A DNA stretch of 64,000 nt from contig NZ_JACHLU010000003.1 of assembly GCF_014204625.1 (NCBI RefSeq), positions 186,001 to 250,000 of the forward strand, read 5' to 3'. The position numbers and the translations under genes are program-made. This stretch comes from Gillisella vitis (GTDB taxonomy: Bacteria; Pseudomonadota; Alphaproteobacteria; Rhizobiales; Rhizobiaceae). Under the pieces are notes generated by a model. It was given only the letters and a program-made list of their open reading frames with translations. It had not been told where the DNA came from and ran no database searches. Below are positions 38,583-45,957 of the stretch, in pieces (position 1 is the stretch's first letter; each line of letters starts with the position of its first letter).

Positions 38583-38605
38583 TTTTGCCCTCCGGCAAAA
38601 TTTTT
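38583..38605 (+). terminator. Intrinsic terminator between phoU and phoB
   Basis: TTTTGCC, loop CTCC, GGCAAAA, TTTTT, ending 36 bp before the phoB start. It could end part of the pst transcript and lower PhoB relative to Pst. Confidence 0.75.
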
Positions 38606-38640
38606 CTATTGTCTGGCTCTCATTGAAGGTGTGGGAACGA

Positions 38641-39324
38641 ATGCTGCCAAAGATTGCTGTGGTTGAAGACGAGGAAGCGCTGAGTGTTCTTCTTCGCTAT
38701 AATCTGGAAGCTGAAGGGTACGAGGTCGAAACCGTCTTGCGTGGTGACGAGGCTGAACTGTGCCTTCAGGAGCGCGTGCCGGATTTGCTGATTCTGGACT
38801 GGATGTTGCCGGGTGTGTCGGGCATCGAACTATGCCGACGCTTGCGAATGCGCCCTGAAACCGAACGCTTGCCCATCATCATGCTGACAGCGCGTGGCGA
38901 AGAGAGCGAACGGGTGCGTGGCCTCTCCACCGGGGCAGATGACTATGTGGTCAAGCCGTTTTCCACGCCAGAGCTGATGGCGCGCGTCAAGGCCATGCTG
39001 CGTCGAGCCAAGCCGGAGGTTCTGTCCAGTCTTTTGAAATGTGGTGACATCGAGCTGGACCGCGAAACCCATCGGGTCCATCGCAAGAGCCGTGAAGTGC
39101 GTCTTGGCCCAACCGAGTTTCGCTTGCTGGAATTTCTGATGGCCTCTCCGGGGCGGGTGTTTTCACGCTCGCAACTGCTGGACGGCGTCTGGGGCCACGA
39201 TATTTACGTTGATGAGCGCACCGTGGATGTTCATGTGGGACGCCTGCGCAAGGCGCTGAATTTTTCCAATATGCAGGATGTGATCCGCACCGTGCGCGGC
39301 GCTGGCTATTCCATGGAAGCCTGA
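38641..39324 (+). CDS. phoB: Phosphate regulon response regulator PhoB
   Basis: OmpR-type transcription factor of 227 residues that activates Pho genes. It has a receiver domain with the phospho-accepting Asp in LLILDWMLPGVSG (about residue 53) and Lys in DDYVVKPFSTPEL, and a winged-helix domain with EVRLGPTEFRLLEFLM and SRSQLLDGVWGHDIYVDERTVDVHVGRLRKAL. ATG 38641 (MLPKIAVVEDEEALSVLLRYN) is chosen over GTG 38623 because it gives the family N-terminus. It ends the Pho cluster. Confidence 0.97.
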   Translation: MLPKIAVVEDEEALSVLLRYNLEAEGYEVETVLRGDEAELCLQERVPDLLILDWMLPGVSGIELCRRLRMRPETERLPIIMLTARGEESERVRGLSTGADDYVVKPFSTPELMARVKAMLRRAKPEVLSSLLKCGDIELDRETHRVHRKSREVRLGPTEFRLLEFLMASPGRVFSRSQLLDGVWGHDIYVDERTVDVHVGRLRKALNFSNMQDVIRTVRGAGYSMEA

Positions 39325-39360
39325 CGCCAGCGGAGGATGCTCTCGCATCTTCGATGCCTT

Positions 39361-39405
39361 GGTAAAACAAAAAACGGGCCAATCGGCCCGTTTTTTTGTT
39401 TTACC
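39361..39405. terminator. Strong terminator after phoB
   Basis: A nearly perfect palindrome: GGTAAAACAAAAAACGGGCC, AATC, GGCCCGTTTTTTTGTTTTACC, with one extra T on the right. It can serve both phoB and gcrA, which converge here. Confidence 0.93.
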
Positions 39406-39412
39406 TTGTGTC

Positions 39413-39466
39413 TTTACAGCGCAGTGCGCCATATATGGCGCACAAAGGAGGCTGTAACACTTTTAT
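39413..39466 (+). repeat. Family C intergenic repeat, copy 2
   Basis: TTTACAGCGCAGTGCGCCAT, then ATATGGCGCACAAAGGAGGC, then TGTAACACTTTTA. It matches the left half of the copy at 31106-31206 and stops before the right half. Confidence 0.75.
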
Positions 39467-39477
39467 TTCTTTGTTTT

Positions 39478-39529
39478 TGTTTGTCTTTTGGGGAAAGACG
39501 GATTCCCCTTTTCCCTGACAGGCTTTAGC
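39478..39529 (+). repeat. Family B repeat fragment
   Basis: GTTTGTCTTTTGGGGAAAGA followed by CGGATTCCCCTTTTCCCTGA and CAGGCTTTA. It is the right half of the family B element, adjoining the family C fragment. Confidence 0.6.
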
Positions 39530-39587
39530 TCTTTCTTTTTCGCATGTACGTTATCGTTTTATTGAGGACAATAAAACGCGACATGCT

Positions 39588-40130
39588 TTAGCGCGATGCG
39601 GCAGCCTTGCGGCGCTCGTTCACGGGCTGGTAGGCCAGTTTGGCGTGGTATTTGCAGTATGGCGAATTGTCCATGCTGTCACAGCCGCAGAAATGAAAAT
39701 CATCGGTCATCGGATCGCCAACCGGCCATTTGCAGGTGCGCTCGGTGAGATCGGTCAAGGTCAGGCGTTTTGATGTTGGCAATGTGCCGCTGATCACCGC
39801 CAGATCAACCGTTTCTTCAATCGGCTGAATGTCCATTTCCGGCTTGAGTGCCGTTGCGCCTTCTGTGCGTGGCGCTGTGCGGGTGATGGTGCGTGCAGGA
39901 TAGTTGGGCGCGCGCGGTGCCGGTGCCGCAGAGCGCTTGGGTGCGCTGCGTGCAGGTGTTGCCGTGGTGCCGCCCGCTTTGGCACGACCAGGAAGGCAAA
40001 GCCTGTGAACCTTGCCAATCACCGCGTTGCGGCTGACGCCGCCGCCAAGCTGGGTGGCAATCTGGCTTGCGCTCAAACCTTCAGCCCATAGTTTCTTGAG
40101 CTTTTCGACTCGTTCGTCTGTCCAATTCAT
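39588..40130 (-). CDS. gcrA: Cell-cycle regulator GcrA
   Basis: GcrA is an alphaproteobacterial sigma-70 cofactor that acts at promoters carrying methylated GANTC sites and drives cell-cycle genes. The 180-residue protein has the N-terminal helix-turn-helix MNWTDERVEKLKKLWAEGLSASQIATQLG followed by VSRNAVIGKVHRLCLPGR, a proline/alanine linker, and the C-terminal sigma-binding domain LTERTCKWPVGDP with CGCDSMDNSPYCKYH. Start 40130 is chosen as the family N-terminus; an earlier ATG would add 15 residues. A GANTC cluster lies in its upstream region. Confidence 0.95.
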   Translation of the reverse strand: MNWTDERVEKLKKLWAEGLSASQIATQLGGGVSRNAVIGKVHRLCLPGRAKAGGTTATPARSAPKRSAAPAPRAPNYPARTITRTAPRTEGATALKPEMDIQPIEETVDLAVISGTLPTSKRLTLTDLTERTCKWPVGDPMTDDFHFCGCDSMDNSPYCKYHAKLAYQPVNERRKAAASR

Positions 40131-40164
40131 GCCGCAATCTCCGCGTGTTGCGTGCGTTTGCGCA

Positions 40165-40312
40165 GAATCCATCACCCCGGTCCCGGATAGATCCGAAACC
40201 CAACTTTCCTCGAATTGTTGGTGACTAGTTCCGCCGCATGCAGTCTAGTAATTAGACATTAACCTAGTGTGAGCCTGACTCCGTGACAAGAGTCGACGAA
40301 TCATCGTGAATC
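40165..40312. promoter_or_regulatory. Cluster of GANTC (CcrM methylation) sites between gcrA and argD
   Basis: GAATC at 40165, GACTC at 40277, GAGTC at 40290, GAATC at 40298 and GAATC at 40308. Four of them fall within 36 bp, whereas one per 256 bp is expected by chance. It lies upstream of gcrA (minus strand). The rest of the 446-bp gap holds the argD leader described separately. Confidence 0.7.
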
Positions 40313-40414
40313 GAAATTCGTGCTTTTCCCCAACTTGCTGTCCCTTGTTTTTTCACAAGGCGGTTTTGAGGTGCGATGAGGTGGCGGCGAAAGCCGTTGT
40401 CCGTCGATGTTTTG

Positions 40415-40443
40415 TTGACAATCGGGTGCTAAGTCGGAATAGT
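40415..40443 (+). promoter_or_regulatory. Sigma-70 type promoter candidate for the argD leader
   Basis: TTGACA (40415-40420), a 17-bp spacer and AATAGT (40438-40443). The -35 box is perfect and the spacing ideal. Transcription would start near 40450, just before the hairpins. Confidence 0.5.
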
Positions 40444-40453
40444 GCGCCGATGA

Positions 40454-40516
40454 CCTTGTCTGATCTGAAAGACAAGGCTCAAAACAGCCGCCTTGATGGC
40501 GGCATTTTTAATTTTT
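40454..40516 (+). promoter_or_regulatory. Attenuator-like hairpins in the argD leader
   Basis: Segment 1 CCTTGTC (40454-40460) pairs with segment 2 GACAAGG (40471-40477). Segment 3 GCCGCC (40487-40492) pairs with segment 4 GGCGGC (40498-40503), followed by ATTTTTAATTTTT: a terminator with no gene before it on this strand. Segment 2 (CAAGGC, 40473-40478) can instead pair with segment 3 (GCCTTG, 40490-40495), which excludes the other two hairpins. An ATG at 40450 opens a 30-codon frame across this region. Confidence 0.5.
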
Positions 40517-40576
40517 CATGGCCATTCCGGCTGTGGATGTGACTGTAGATTGCCGCTGGATAAAGGATTTTTCGTC

Positions 40577-41785
40577 ATGGCTCAAAAAACAACGCCGCTG
40601 TTCAACACGTTCTCACGTGCGCCGCTGCGTTTTGAGCGAGGGGAGGGCGTTTGGCTCTTCACCGATAATGGTGAAAAATATCTCGATTTTGCAGGCGGTG
40701 TCGCTGTAACGTCCTGTGGTCATTCCCATCCTCATCTGGTGGACGCGCTGAAAAGTCAGGCGGAAAAAGTCTGGCATCTGTCCAATCTCTATGAGGTGCC
40801 CGGTCAGGAACGGCTGGCGCAGCGTCTGGTTGATGCAACGTTTGCGGATAAGGTGTTTTTCACCAATTCCGGCGCGGAGGCGCTGGAATGCGCCATCAAG
40901 ACCGCGCGTCGCTACCATTATGCCAAGGGTCATCCCGAAAAATTCCATATCATCACCTTTGAAGGTGCTTTCCATGGACGTACCATTGCCACCATTGCTG
41001 CTGGTGGACAGGAAAAATATCTGGAAGGCTTTGGTCCCAAGGCTCCAGGCTTTGATCAGGTTCCCTTTGGCGACATGGATGCCCTGAAGGCCGCGATTGG
41101 TGATGCAACGGCAGCTCTGCTGATCGAGCCCATTCAGGGCGAAGGCGGCATTCGCGTTGTTGATAAGGAATTCCTGCGGGAGTTGCGCGCGATTTGCGAC
41201 GAAAAGGGCCTATTGCTGATCCTTGACGAAGTGCAAAGCGGCGTTGGTAGAACCGGCAAGTTTTTTGCCCACGAATGGGCTGGCATTACGCCAGACATCA
41301 TGGCCATTGCCAAGGGTATTGGCGGCGGCTTTCCTTTTGGTGCCTGCCTTGCCACCGAAGAGGCAGCATCGGGCATGACAGCTGGCGTGCACGGCACCAC
41401 CTATGGCGGCAATCCGCTGGCCATGGCCGTCGGCAATGCCGTGCTGGATCTGGTTCTGGCGGATGACTTCATGCAGAATGTGCGTGATGTTGCGCTGGTG
41501 TTCCGTCAAGGGCTGGCGGCCCTGAAGGATCGCTTCCCGGATGTGATCGGCGATGTGCGCGGCGAAGGCTTGATGCTGGGTATCAAGGCGGCAGTTCCGT
41601 CTTCGGAGCTGCTTCATGCCATGCGTTCCGAGCATATTCTGGGCGTGCCGGCTGGTGACAATGTTATCCGCCTGCTGCCCCCCCTCACCATCACTGCTGA
41701 AGAAGCCCGTGAGGGTTTGAAGCGTATTGAGCAGGCCGCAGAGGCCGTGTCCGCAAAGGCTGCCCCCAGCGCAGCGCAGGCTTGA
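40577..41785 (+). CDS. argD: Acetylornithine aminotransferase
   Basis: PLP enzyme of arginine synthesis, converting N-acetylglutamate semialdehyde to N-acetylornithine. The 402-residue protein has [20 protein letters not shown] (PLP phosphate site, about residues 96-115), [19 protein letters not shown] with the PLP-nitrogen Asp, and [20 protein letters not shown] with the Schiff-base Lys at about residue 245. ATG 40577 ([12 protein letters not shown]) has AAAGGA 9 bases upstream; a longer open frame crosses the leader. It is followed 15 bp later by argF. Confidence 0.95.
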   Translation: MAQKTTPLFNTFSRAPLRFERGEGVWLFTDNGEKYLDFAGGVAVTSCGHSHPHLVDALKSQAEKVWHLSNLYEVPGQERLAQRLVDATFADKVFFTNSGAEALECAIKTARRYHYAKGHPEKFHIITFEGAFHGRTIATIAAGGQEKYLEGFGPKAPGFDQVPFGDMDALKAAIGDATAALLIEPIQGEGGIRVVDKEFLRELRAICDEKGLLLILDEVQSGVGRTGKFFAHEWAGITPDIMAIAKGIGGGFPFGACLATEEAASGMTAGVHGTTYGGNPLAMAVGNAVLDLVLADDFMQNVRDVALVFRQGLAALKDRFPDVIGDVRGEGLMLGIKAAVPSSELLHAMRSEHILGVPAGDNVIRLLPPLTITAEEAREGLKRIEQAAEAVSAKAAPSAAQA

Positions 41786-41800
41786 ACAACAGGTAACACA

Positions 41801-42718
41801 ATGGCATCCCCGAAGCATTTTATTGATCTCTCGGCCATGACATCCGAGGACCTCACCTCTATTCTGTCCGACGCCCATTCGCGCAAGCAAAAAACCAGGG
41901 CTGGCACCGCCGACAAGCCATTGGCTGGCAAGATGCTGGCAATGATTTTTGAAAAGCCATCCACCCGCACCCGCGTCTCTTTTGATGTTGGAATGCGACA
42001 ACTTGGCGGTGAGACGCTGTTTTTGTCCGGCACGGAAATGCAGCTTGGCCGGGCTGAAACCATTGGCGATACCGCCAAGGTTCTGTCGCGCTATGTCGAT
42101 GCCATCATGATCCGCACCACCGATCATACCCGCCTGCTGGAGCTGGCCGAGCACGCCACTGTGCCTGTCATCAACGGCCTGACGGATTTGACGCATCCTT
42201 GCCAGATCATGGCGGACATCATGACCGTTGAGGAGCATCGTGGCCCGGTGAAGGGCAAGACGCTGGCCTGGACGGGCGATGGCAACAATGTGCTGCACTC
42301 GCTGGTGGAGGGAGCTGCCCGCTTTGGCTACAAGATGAACATGGCGGTTCCCATGGGGTCAGAGCCGGATGATCGCATTCTCAACTGGGCGCGCAATCAG
42401 GGTGGTGAGATCATGCTCTGCCATGATGCCGAGCGGGCTGTTGCGGATGCGGATGCGGTGATCACCGACACCTGGGTATCGATGAATCTGGAGCACAAGG
42501 CGCGCGGGCATAATGTATTTCAGCCGTTTCAGGTCAATGCCGAGCTGATGAAGCGCGCAAAGCCAGATGCGTTGTTCATGCACTGCCTTCCAGCGCACCG
42601 TGGTGAGGAAGTGACGGATGACGTGATCGACGGGCCGCAATCGGTTGTGTTCGATGAGGCCGAAAACCGCCTGCACGCGCAAAAATCCATTCTGGCATGG
42701 TGCCTTGGCGCTGTATAA
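41801..42718 (+). CDS. argF: Ornithine carbamoyltransferase
   Basis: Makes citrulline from ornithine and carbamoyl phosphate. The 305-residue protein has the carbamoyl-phosphate motif [16 protein letters not shown] (STRT, about residues 50-65), the HPCQ motif [13 protein letters not shown], the ornithine-binding DTWVSM and the C-terminal [11 protein letters not shown] (HCLP). Length is normal. It forms an operon with argD. Confidence 0.97.
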   Translation: MASPKHFIDLSAMTSEDLTSILSDAHSRKQKTRAGTADKPLAGKMLAMIFEKPSTRTRVSFDVGMRQLGGETLFLSGTEMQLGRAETIGDTAKVLSRYVDAIMIRTTDHTRLLELAEHATVPVINGLTDLTHPCQIMADIMTVEEHRGPVKGKTLAWTGDGNNVLHSLVEGAARFGYKMNMAVPMGSEPDDRILNWARNQGGEIMLCHDAERAVADADAVITDTWVSMNLEHKARGHNVFQPFQVNAELMKRAKPDALFMHCLPAHRGEEVTDDVIDGPQSVVFDEAENRLHAQKSILAWCLGAV

Positions 42719-42925
42719 ACAGTCATGATTGGCCACACGTCCGGCGTGGCTGCGGCCAATCAACCAGCCTGCACGATGTTTTGGGTTGCAAACGCCCCAT
42801 TCGCTCAGGGCAGGGCAGGGTTTTGCAGAAAAGGCTTGATGCAAGGTTGATAGAACACCATGTATCGGCATTCTCTCGAGGGTTTCCCTCACTGTTCAGG
42901 CACGTTCTGTGTCAGGAGTATCAAA

Positions 42926-43909
42926 ATGACAGACGGATCAACCCAGCTCGGCGATTTCGGGTTTGCCGGTGACGATCAGGTTATTCCTTTTCAGGTGGAT
43001 GGCCTTGATGTGCGCGGTCGCGCAGTCCAGCTTGGGCCATTGCTGAACAGTATTCTGGATCGTCACGCCTATCCGCCCGCCGTTGCGCGTCTGCTGGCCG
43101 AGGCCATTGTGCTGACGGTGCTGATCGGCACCTCTTTGAAGTTTGAAGGCAAGTTTGTGGTTCAGACCAAGAGCGATGGTCCGGTGGACCTGCTGGTCTG
43201 TGATTTTGCCTCGCCGGAAAAGGTTCGCGCCTATGCCCGGTTTGATGAGGCGCGGCTGAATGCATCACTTGCGGCTGGAAAATCGTCCCCGACTGATCTT
43301 CTTGGCGCAGGCGTGCTGGCGTTTACCATTGATCAGGGCGGTTTCATGCAGCCTTATCAGGGAATTGTGCCGCTGGATGGTTCATCCCTGGAAGATATTG
43401 CCGGTTTTTATTTCCGCCAGTCAGAGCAGATTCCGACGCGGGTGCGCCTCGCTGTTGCCGAGCTGTTTGACCGTGGTAGCGATGGTAAACCTCGCCACAC
43501 ATGGCGGGCTGGCGGTATTATCGTGCAGTTTTTGCCGCAGGCACCTGAGCGGATGCAGCAGGTTGATCTGCCAGGTGATGGCAATAATGATAGCAATGAG
43601 CCAGAGGACGATAACTGGACCGAAGCGCGGATGATGGCGGATACCATTGACGGCGATGAGCTGACCGATCCGCTGATTGGCAGCGAGCGCCTGCTGTATC
43701 GTCTGTTTCATGAGCGCGGTGTACGGGTCTATGCGCCTCAGGCGATCTATGACCGTTGCAGCTGTTCGCGTGACAAGATCAAGGGCGTGTTGTCGGGCTT
43801 TTCAGCAGAGGAAATCACGGCCAGCATTGAAGACGGTGCCGTGTCGGTGACCTGCGAGTTTTGCTCCACAGCCTACAGATACGAGCCGCAGGAGCTTATT
43901 CAGGCCTGA
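42926..43909 (+). CDS. hslO: Redox-regulated chaperone Hsp33
   Basis: Hsp33 is a cytoplasmic holdase activated by oxidation of its zinc-binding cysteines. The 327-residue protein shows both parts of the switch at the C-terminus: CSC (in YDRCSCSRDKIKGVL) and CEFC (in VSVTCEFCSTAYRY). It has an acidic insertion (NNDSNEPEDDN) at about residues 217-227. ATG 42926 (MTDGSTQLGDFGF) has AGGAG 7 bases upstream; an earlier in-frame ATG would add 22 residues. It follows argF by 207 bp. Confidence 0.95.
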   Translation: MTDGSTQLGDFGFAGDDQVIPFQVDGLDVRGRAVQLGPLLNSILDRHAYPPAVARLLAEAIVLTVLIGTSLKFEGKFVVQTKSDGPVDLLVCDFASPEKVRAYARFDEARLNASLAAGKSSPTDLLGAGVLAFTIDQGGFMQPYQGIVPLDGSSLEDIAGFYFRQSEQIPTRVRLAVAELFDRGSDGKPRHTWRAGGIIVQFLPQAPERMQQVDLPGDGNNDSNEPEDDNWTEARMMADTIDGDELTDPLIGSERLLYRLFHERGVRVYAPQAIYDRCSCSRDKIKGVLSGFSAEEITASIEDGAVSVTCEFCSTAYRYEPQELIQA

Positions 43910-43914
43910 CGTTT

Positions 43915-43952
43915 GACAACCTCGTGCATTTTGTAAAATGCACGAGGTTGTC
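43915..43952. terminator. Perfect 18-bp hairpin after hslO
   Basis: GACAACCTCGTGCATTTT, 2-nt centre GT, AAAATGCACGAGGTTGTC, between hslO and the convergent DsbA-like gene. There is no clear T-tract on the + strand after the stem, so it may act as a processing or bidirectional stop signal. Confidence 0.7.
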
Positions 43953-43955
43953 TGA

Positions 43956-44555
43956 TTAAGCGGCCCTTGCTTTGGCAATGGCTTGCTTCAAATCGCTTTC
44001 CGTCAAGGCTCCGGAATAGAGGGTTGCGCCAATCACAAACGACGGCGTGCCCTGAAAATTCAGACCCTCTGCCTGCAACCAGTTGCGATCAAGAATGCCA
44101 GCAATCAGCTTGTCATGGGCGTTGACCGCAGTTTTTAGCGCCTCGCGCGAGATGCCAATCTCTTCCAGCGCCTGTTGAATCCGATCTGGTGTCAGCGGGC
44201 CTGAGAGTTTGAACAGCGCTTCCTGCGCTGGCTGATATTTTCCAAGCTTGTCGGCCGCCAGCACGGCTTGGGCAGCAAATACGGATGCTGCGCCAAACAC
44301 CGGCCAATCCTTCATCACCAGTCGGACCTTGCCGTCGTCCTTGACCACTTTGCTGACAATCGGGTGAACGCTTTTGCAATAGCCGCACTGATAATCGAAA
44401 TATTCGGCAATTGTCACATCACCCTTCGGATTGCCAAGTACGGGTGCATCCTTGTCGAAGAAAATATCCTTTTGACTGGGTTCTTTGGCCTGCAACAGTG
44501 CTGGCGTGGCCAAAGATGCAGCAGCGGCCATAAACAGTGTTCGGCGCTTGATCAT
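43956..44555 (-). CDS. DsbA-family periplasmic thiol oxidoreductase
   Basis: Thioredoxin-fold protein of 199 residues with a signal peptide (RRTLFMAAAASLATPALLQA) and the active site CGYC at residues 57-60 in YFDYQCGYCKSVHP. The cis-Pro loop is GTPSFVIG near residue 167. It resembles the Com1/BdbD-like exported DsbA group and may oxidise or isomerise periplasmic disulfides. Its start overlaps the end of galE by 4 bp, although the two functions are unrelated. Confidence 0.9.
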   Translation of the reverse strand: MIKRRTLFMAAAASLATPALLQAKEPSQKDIFFDKDAPVLGNPKGDVTIAEYFDYQCGYCKSVHPIVSKVVKDDGKVRLVMKDWPVFGAASVFAAQAVLAADKLGKYQPAQEALFKLSGPLTPDRIQQALEEIGISREALKTAVNAHDKLIAGILDRNWLQAEGLNFQGTPSFVIGATLYSGALTESDLKQAIAKARAA

Positions 44556-45544
44556 GACTGGCTCACCAGATTGGAGGTTGAGTGCCAGGCCCAGGCCGAG
44601 CGGATAATATCTTCCAGCGTGTATTGCGGAACCCAGCCCAGCACGTCCCGCGCCTTGTCGTTATTGGCAACCAGCGTAGGGCTGTCGCCTTCGCGGCGAT
44701 CCGTGTATTCGACCGGGAAGGGCCGGTTTGAAACCTTCTCAATCGTCGCCAGCAGTTCCTTGACTGTGGTGCCGGTGCCGGTGCCCAGGTTAAGCTCGAC
44801 AGACGCACCGTCTTTCAGCAGGTATTCCACCGCCCGCACGTGGGCATCGGCCAGATCCATCACATGGATATAGTCGCGCACGCAGGTGCCATCGCGGGTG
44901 TCATAATCATTGCCAAACACCTTGAAGCCATCGCGGCGACCAAGGGCGGCATCCAGCGCCAGCGGAATGGCGTGGGTTTCTGGCGTATGCCACTCGCCAA
45001 TGCGGGTTTCAAAATCAGCGCCGGCGGCATTGAAATAGCGCAGGATGACCGAGCGGAAGCCGGTGTACTGGTCGTAATCCTTGAGAGCCTGCTCGATCAT
45101 CCATTTGGTGCGGCCGTAAGGATTGATGGGGGCCTGCCGGTGGGTCTCATCCATTGGCACTGTGTCTGGCAGGCCATAGGTTGCGCAGGTCGAGGAAAAC
45201 ACGAAGGCCTTGATGCCAGCCGCCTGCGCTGCTGAAAGCAGGGTAAGGGTGCCAATCACGTTGTTTTCATAGAAAGCGACCGGGTCTTTGACCGATTCCC
45301 CAACCTCGATCAGGGCGGCAAAATGCAAGATTGCAGCAGGTTTGTGCTTTGCCAGCACCTCATCCAGCCGTGCACGGTCACGGATGTCACCCTGTTCCAG
45401 CGGACCCCATTTGACAAATTCGCCATGGCCGTTGGTCAGATTATCATACACAATCGGCAGGAAACCCCGCTGCGACAGGGCGAGGCACGTGTGGGCACCA
45501 ATATAGCCTGCACCACCAACAACAAGAATGGGCGTATCTGTCAT
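44552..45544 (-). CDS. galE: UDP-glucose 4-epimerase
   Basis: Interconverts UDP-glucose and UDP-galactose for polysaccharide synthesis. The 330-residue extended SDR protein has the NAD-binding ILVVGGAGYIGAHTCLAL at residues 6-23, the catalytic Tyr/Lys pair in INPYGRTKWMIEQAL (about 143-157, YxxxK), and the GalE-typical VSNRPFPVEYTDRREGD near the end. In rhizobia galE serves exopolysaccharide and lipopolysaccharide synthesis. It is the first gene of a two-gene transcript. Confidence 0.95.
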   Translation of the reverse strand: MTDTPILVVGGAGYIGAHTCLALSQRGFLPIVYDNLTNGHGEFVKWGPLEQGDIRDRARLDEVLAKHKPAAILHFAALIEVGESVKDPVAFYENNVIGTLTLLSAAQAAGIKAFVFSSTCATYGLPDTVPMDETHRQAPINPYGRTKWMIEQALKDYDQYTGFRSVILRYFNAAGADFETRIGEWHTPETHAIPLALDAALGRRDGFKVFGNDYDTRDGTCVRDYIHVMDLADAHVRAVEYLLKDGASVELNLGTGTGTTVKELLATIEKVSNRPFPVEYTDRREGDSPTLVANNDKARDVLGWVPQYTLEDIIRSAWAWHSTSNLVSQS

Positions 45545-45733
45545 GCAATCGTCTTTCTCAAAGGCTTCATCGTGAAAGTTCTAGGTGGCCTATGTGTCAT
45601 TCGCAAGATCTCTGGCGCAAGATCCTTGGCATCATATCTTTGGCATAAGAGACGCACGAGCAGGTTGCTGCGGGGTCATGCAGACAGGGATATTTTTATT
45701 TGCAGGGATCAGGTTGGTAAATGCAAGAATAAA

Positions 45734-45749
45734 TTGACGTTTACGTCAA
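45734..45749. promoter_or_regulatory. Palindromic operator-like site upstream of fadD
   Basis: TTGACGT, centre TT, ACGTCAA: perfect 7-bp arms, in the 413-bp gap between galE and fadD. It matches the site ahead of the nitronate monooxygenase gene at 28744-28767. Apart from this site and the 45925 palindrome I see nothing else definite in the gap. Confidence 0.6.
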
Positions 45750-45924
45750 AGTTATAGTAGCTTCGAACTTGCGCTTTCGCAGGTCTGGCATAAGCTGAAA
45801 ACAGTATGGTGCCGGTTGCCTTTGTGGTCGCTTTTCTTGCCTGAGACTGTTGCGGTCTTCAGGCTGGAATGTAAAGTTTGCATCGCTGGGTTGCGTCTGG
45901 AGGGCGTGTGGCGCTGTGTGGAGG

Positions 45925-45940
45925 GGTGAGCTTGCTCACC
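45925..45940 (+). promoter_or_regulatory. 16-bp palindrome in the fadD leader
   Basis: GGTGAGC, TT, GCTCACC, ending 17 bp before the fadD start and just before its ribosome site (AAGGGAGTGAGG). It could be a second operator or an RNA hairpin that affects translation. Confidence 0.45.
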
Positions 45941-45957
45941 AAATAAGGGAGTGAGGA

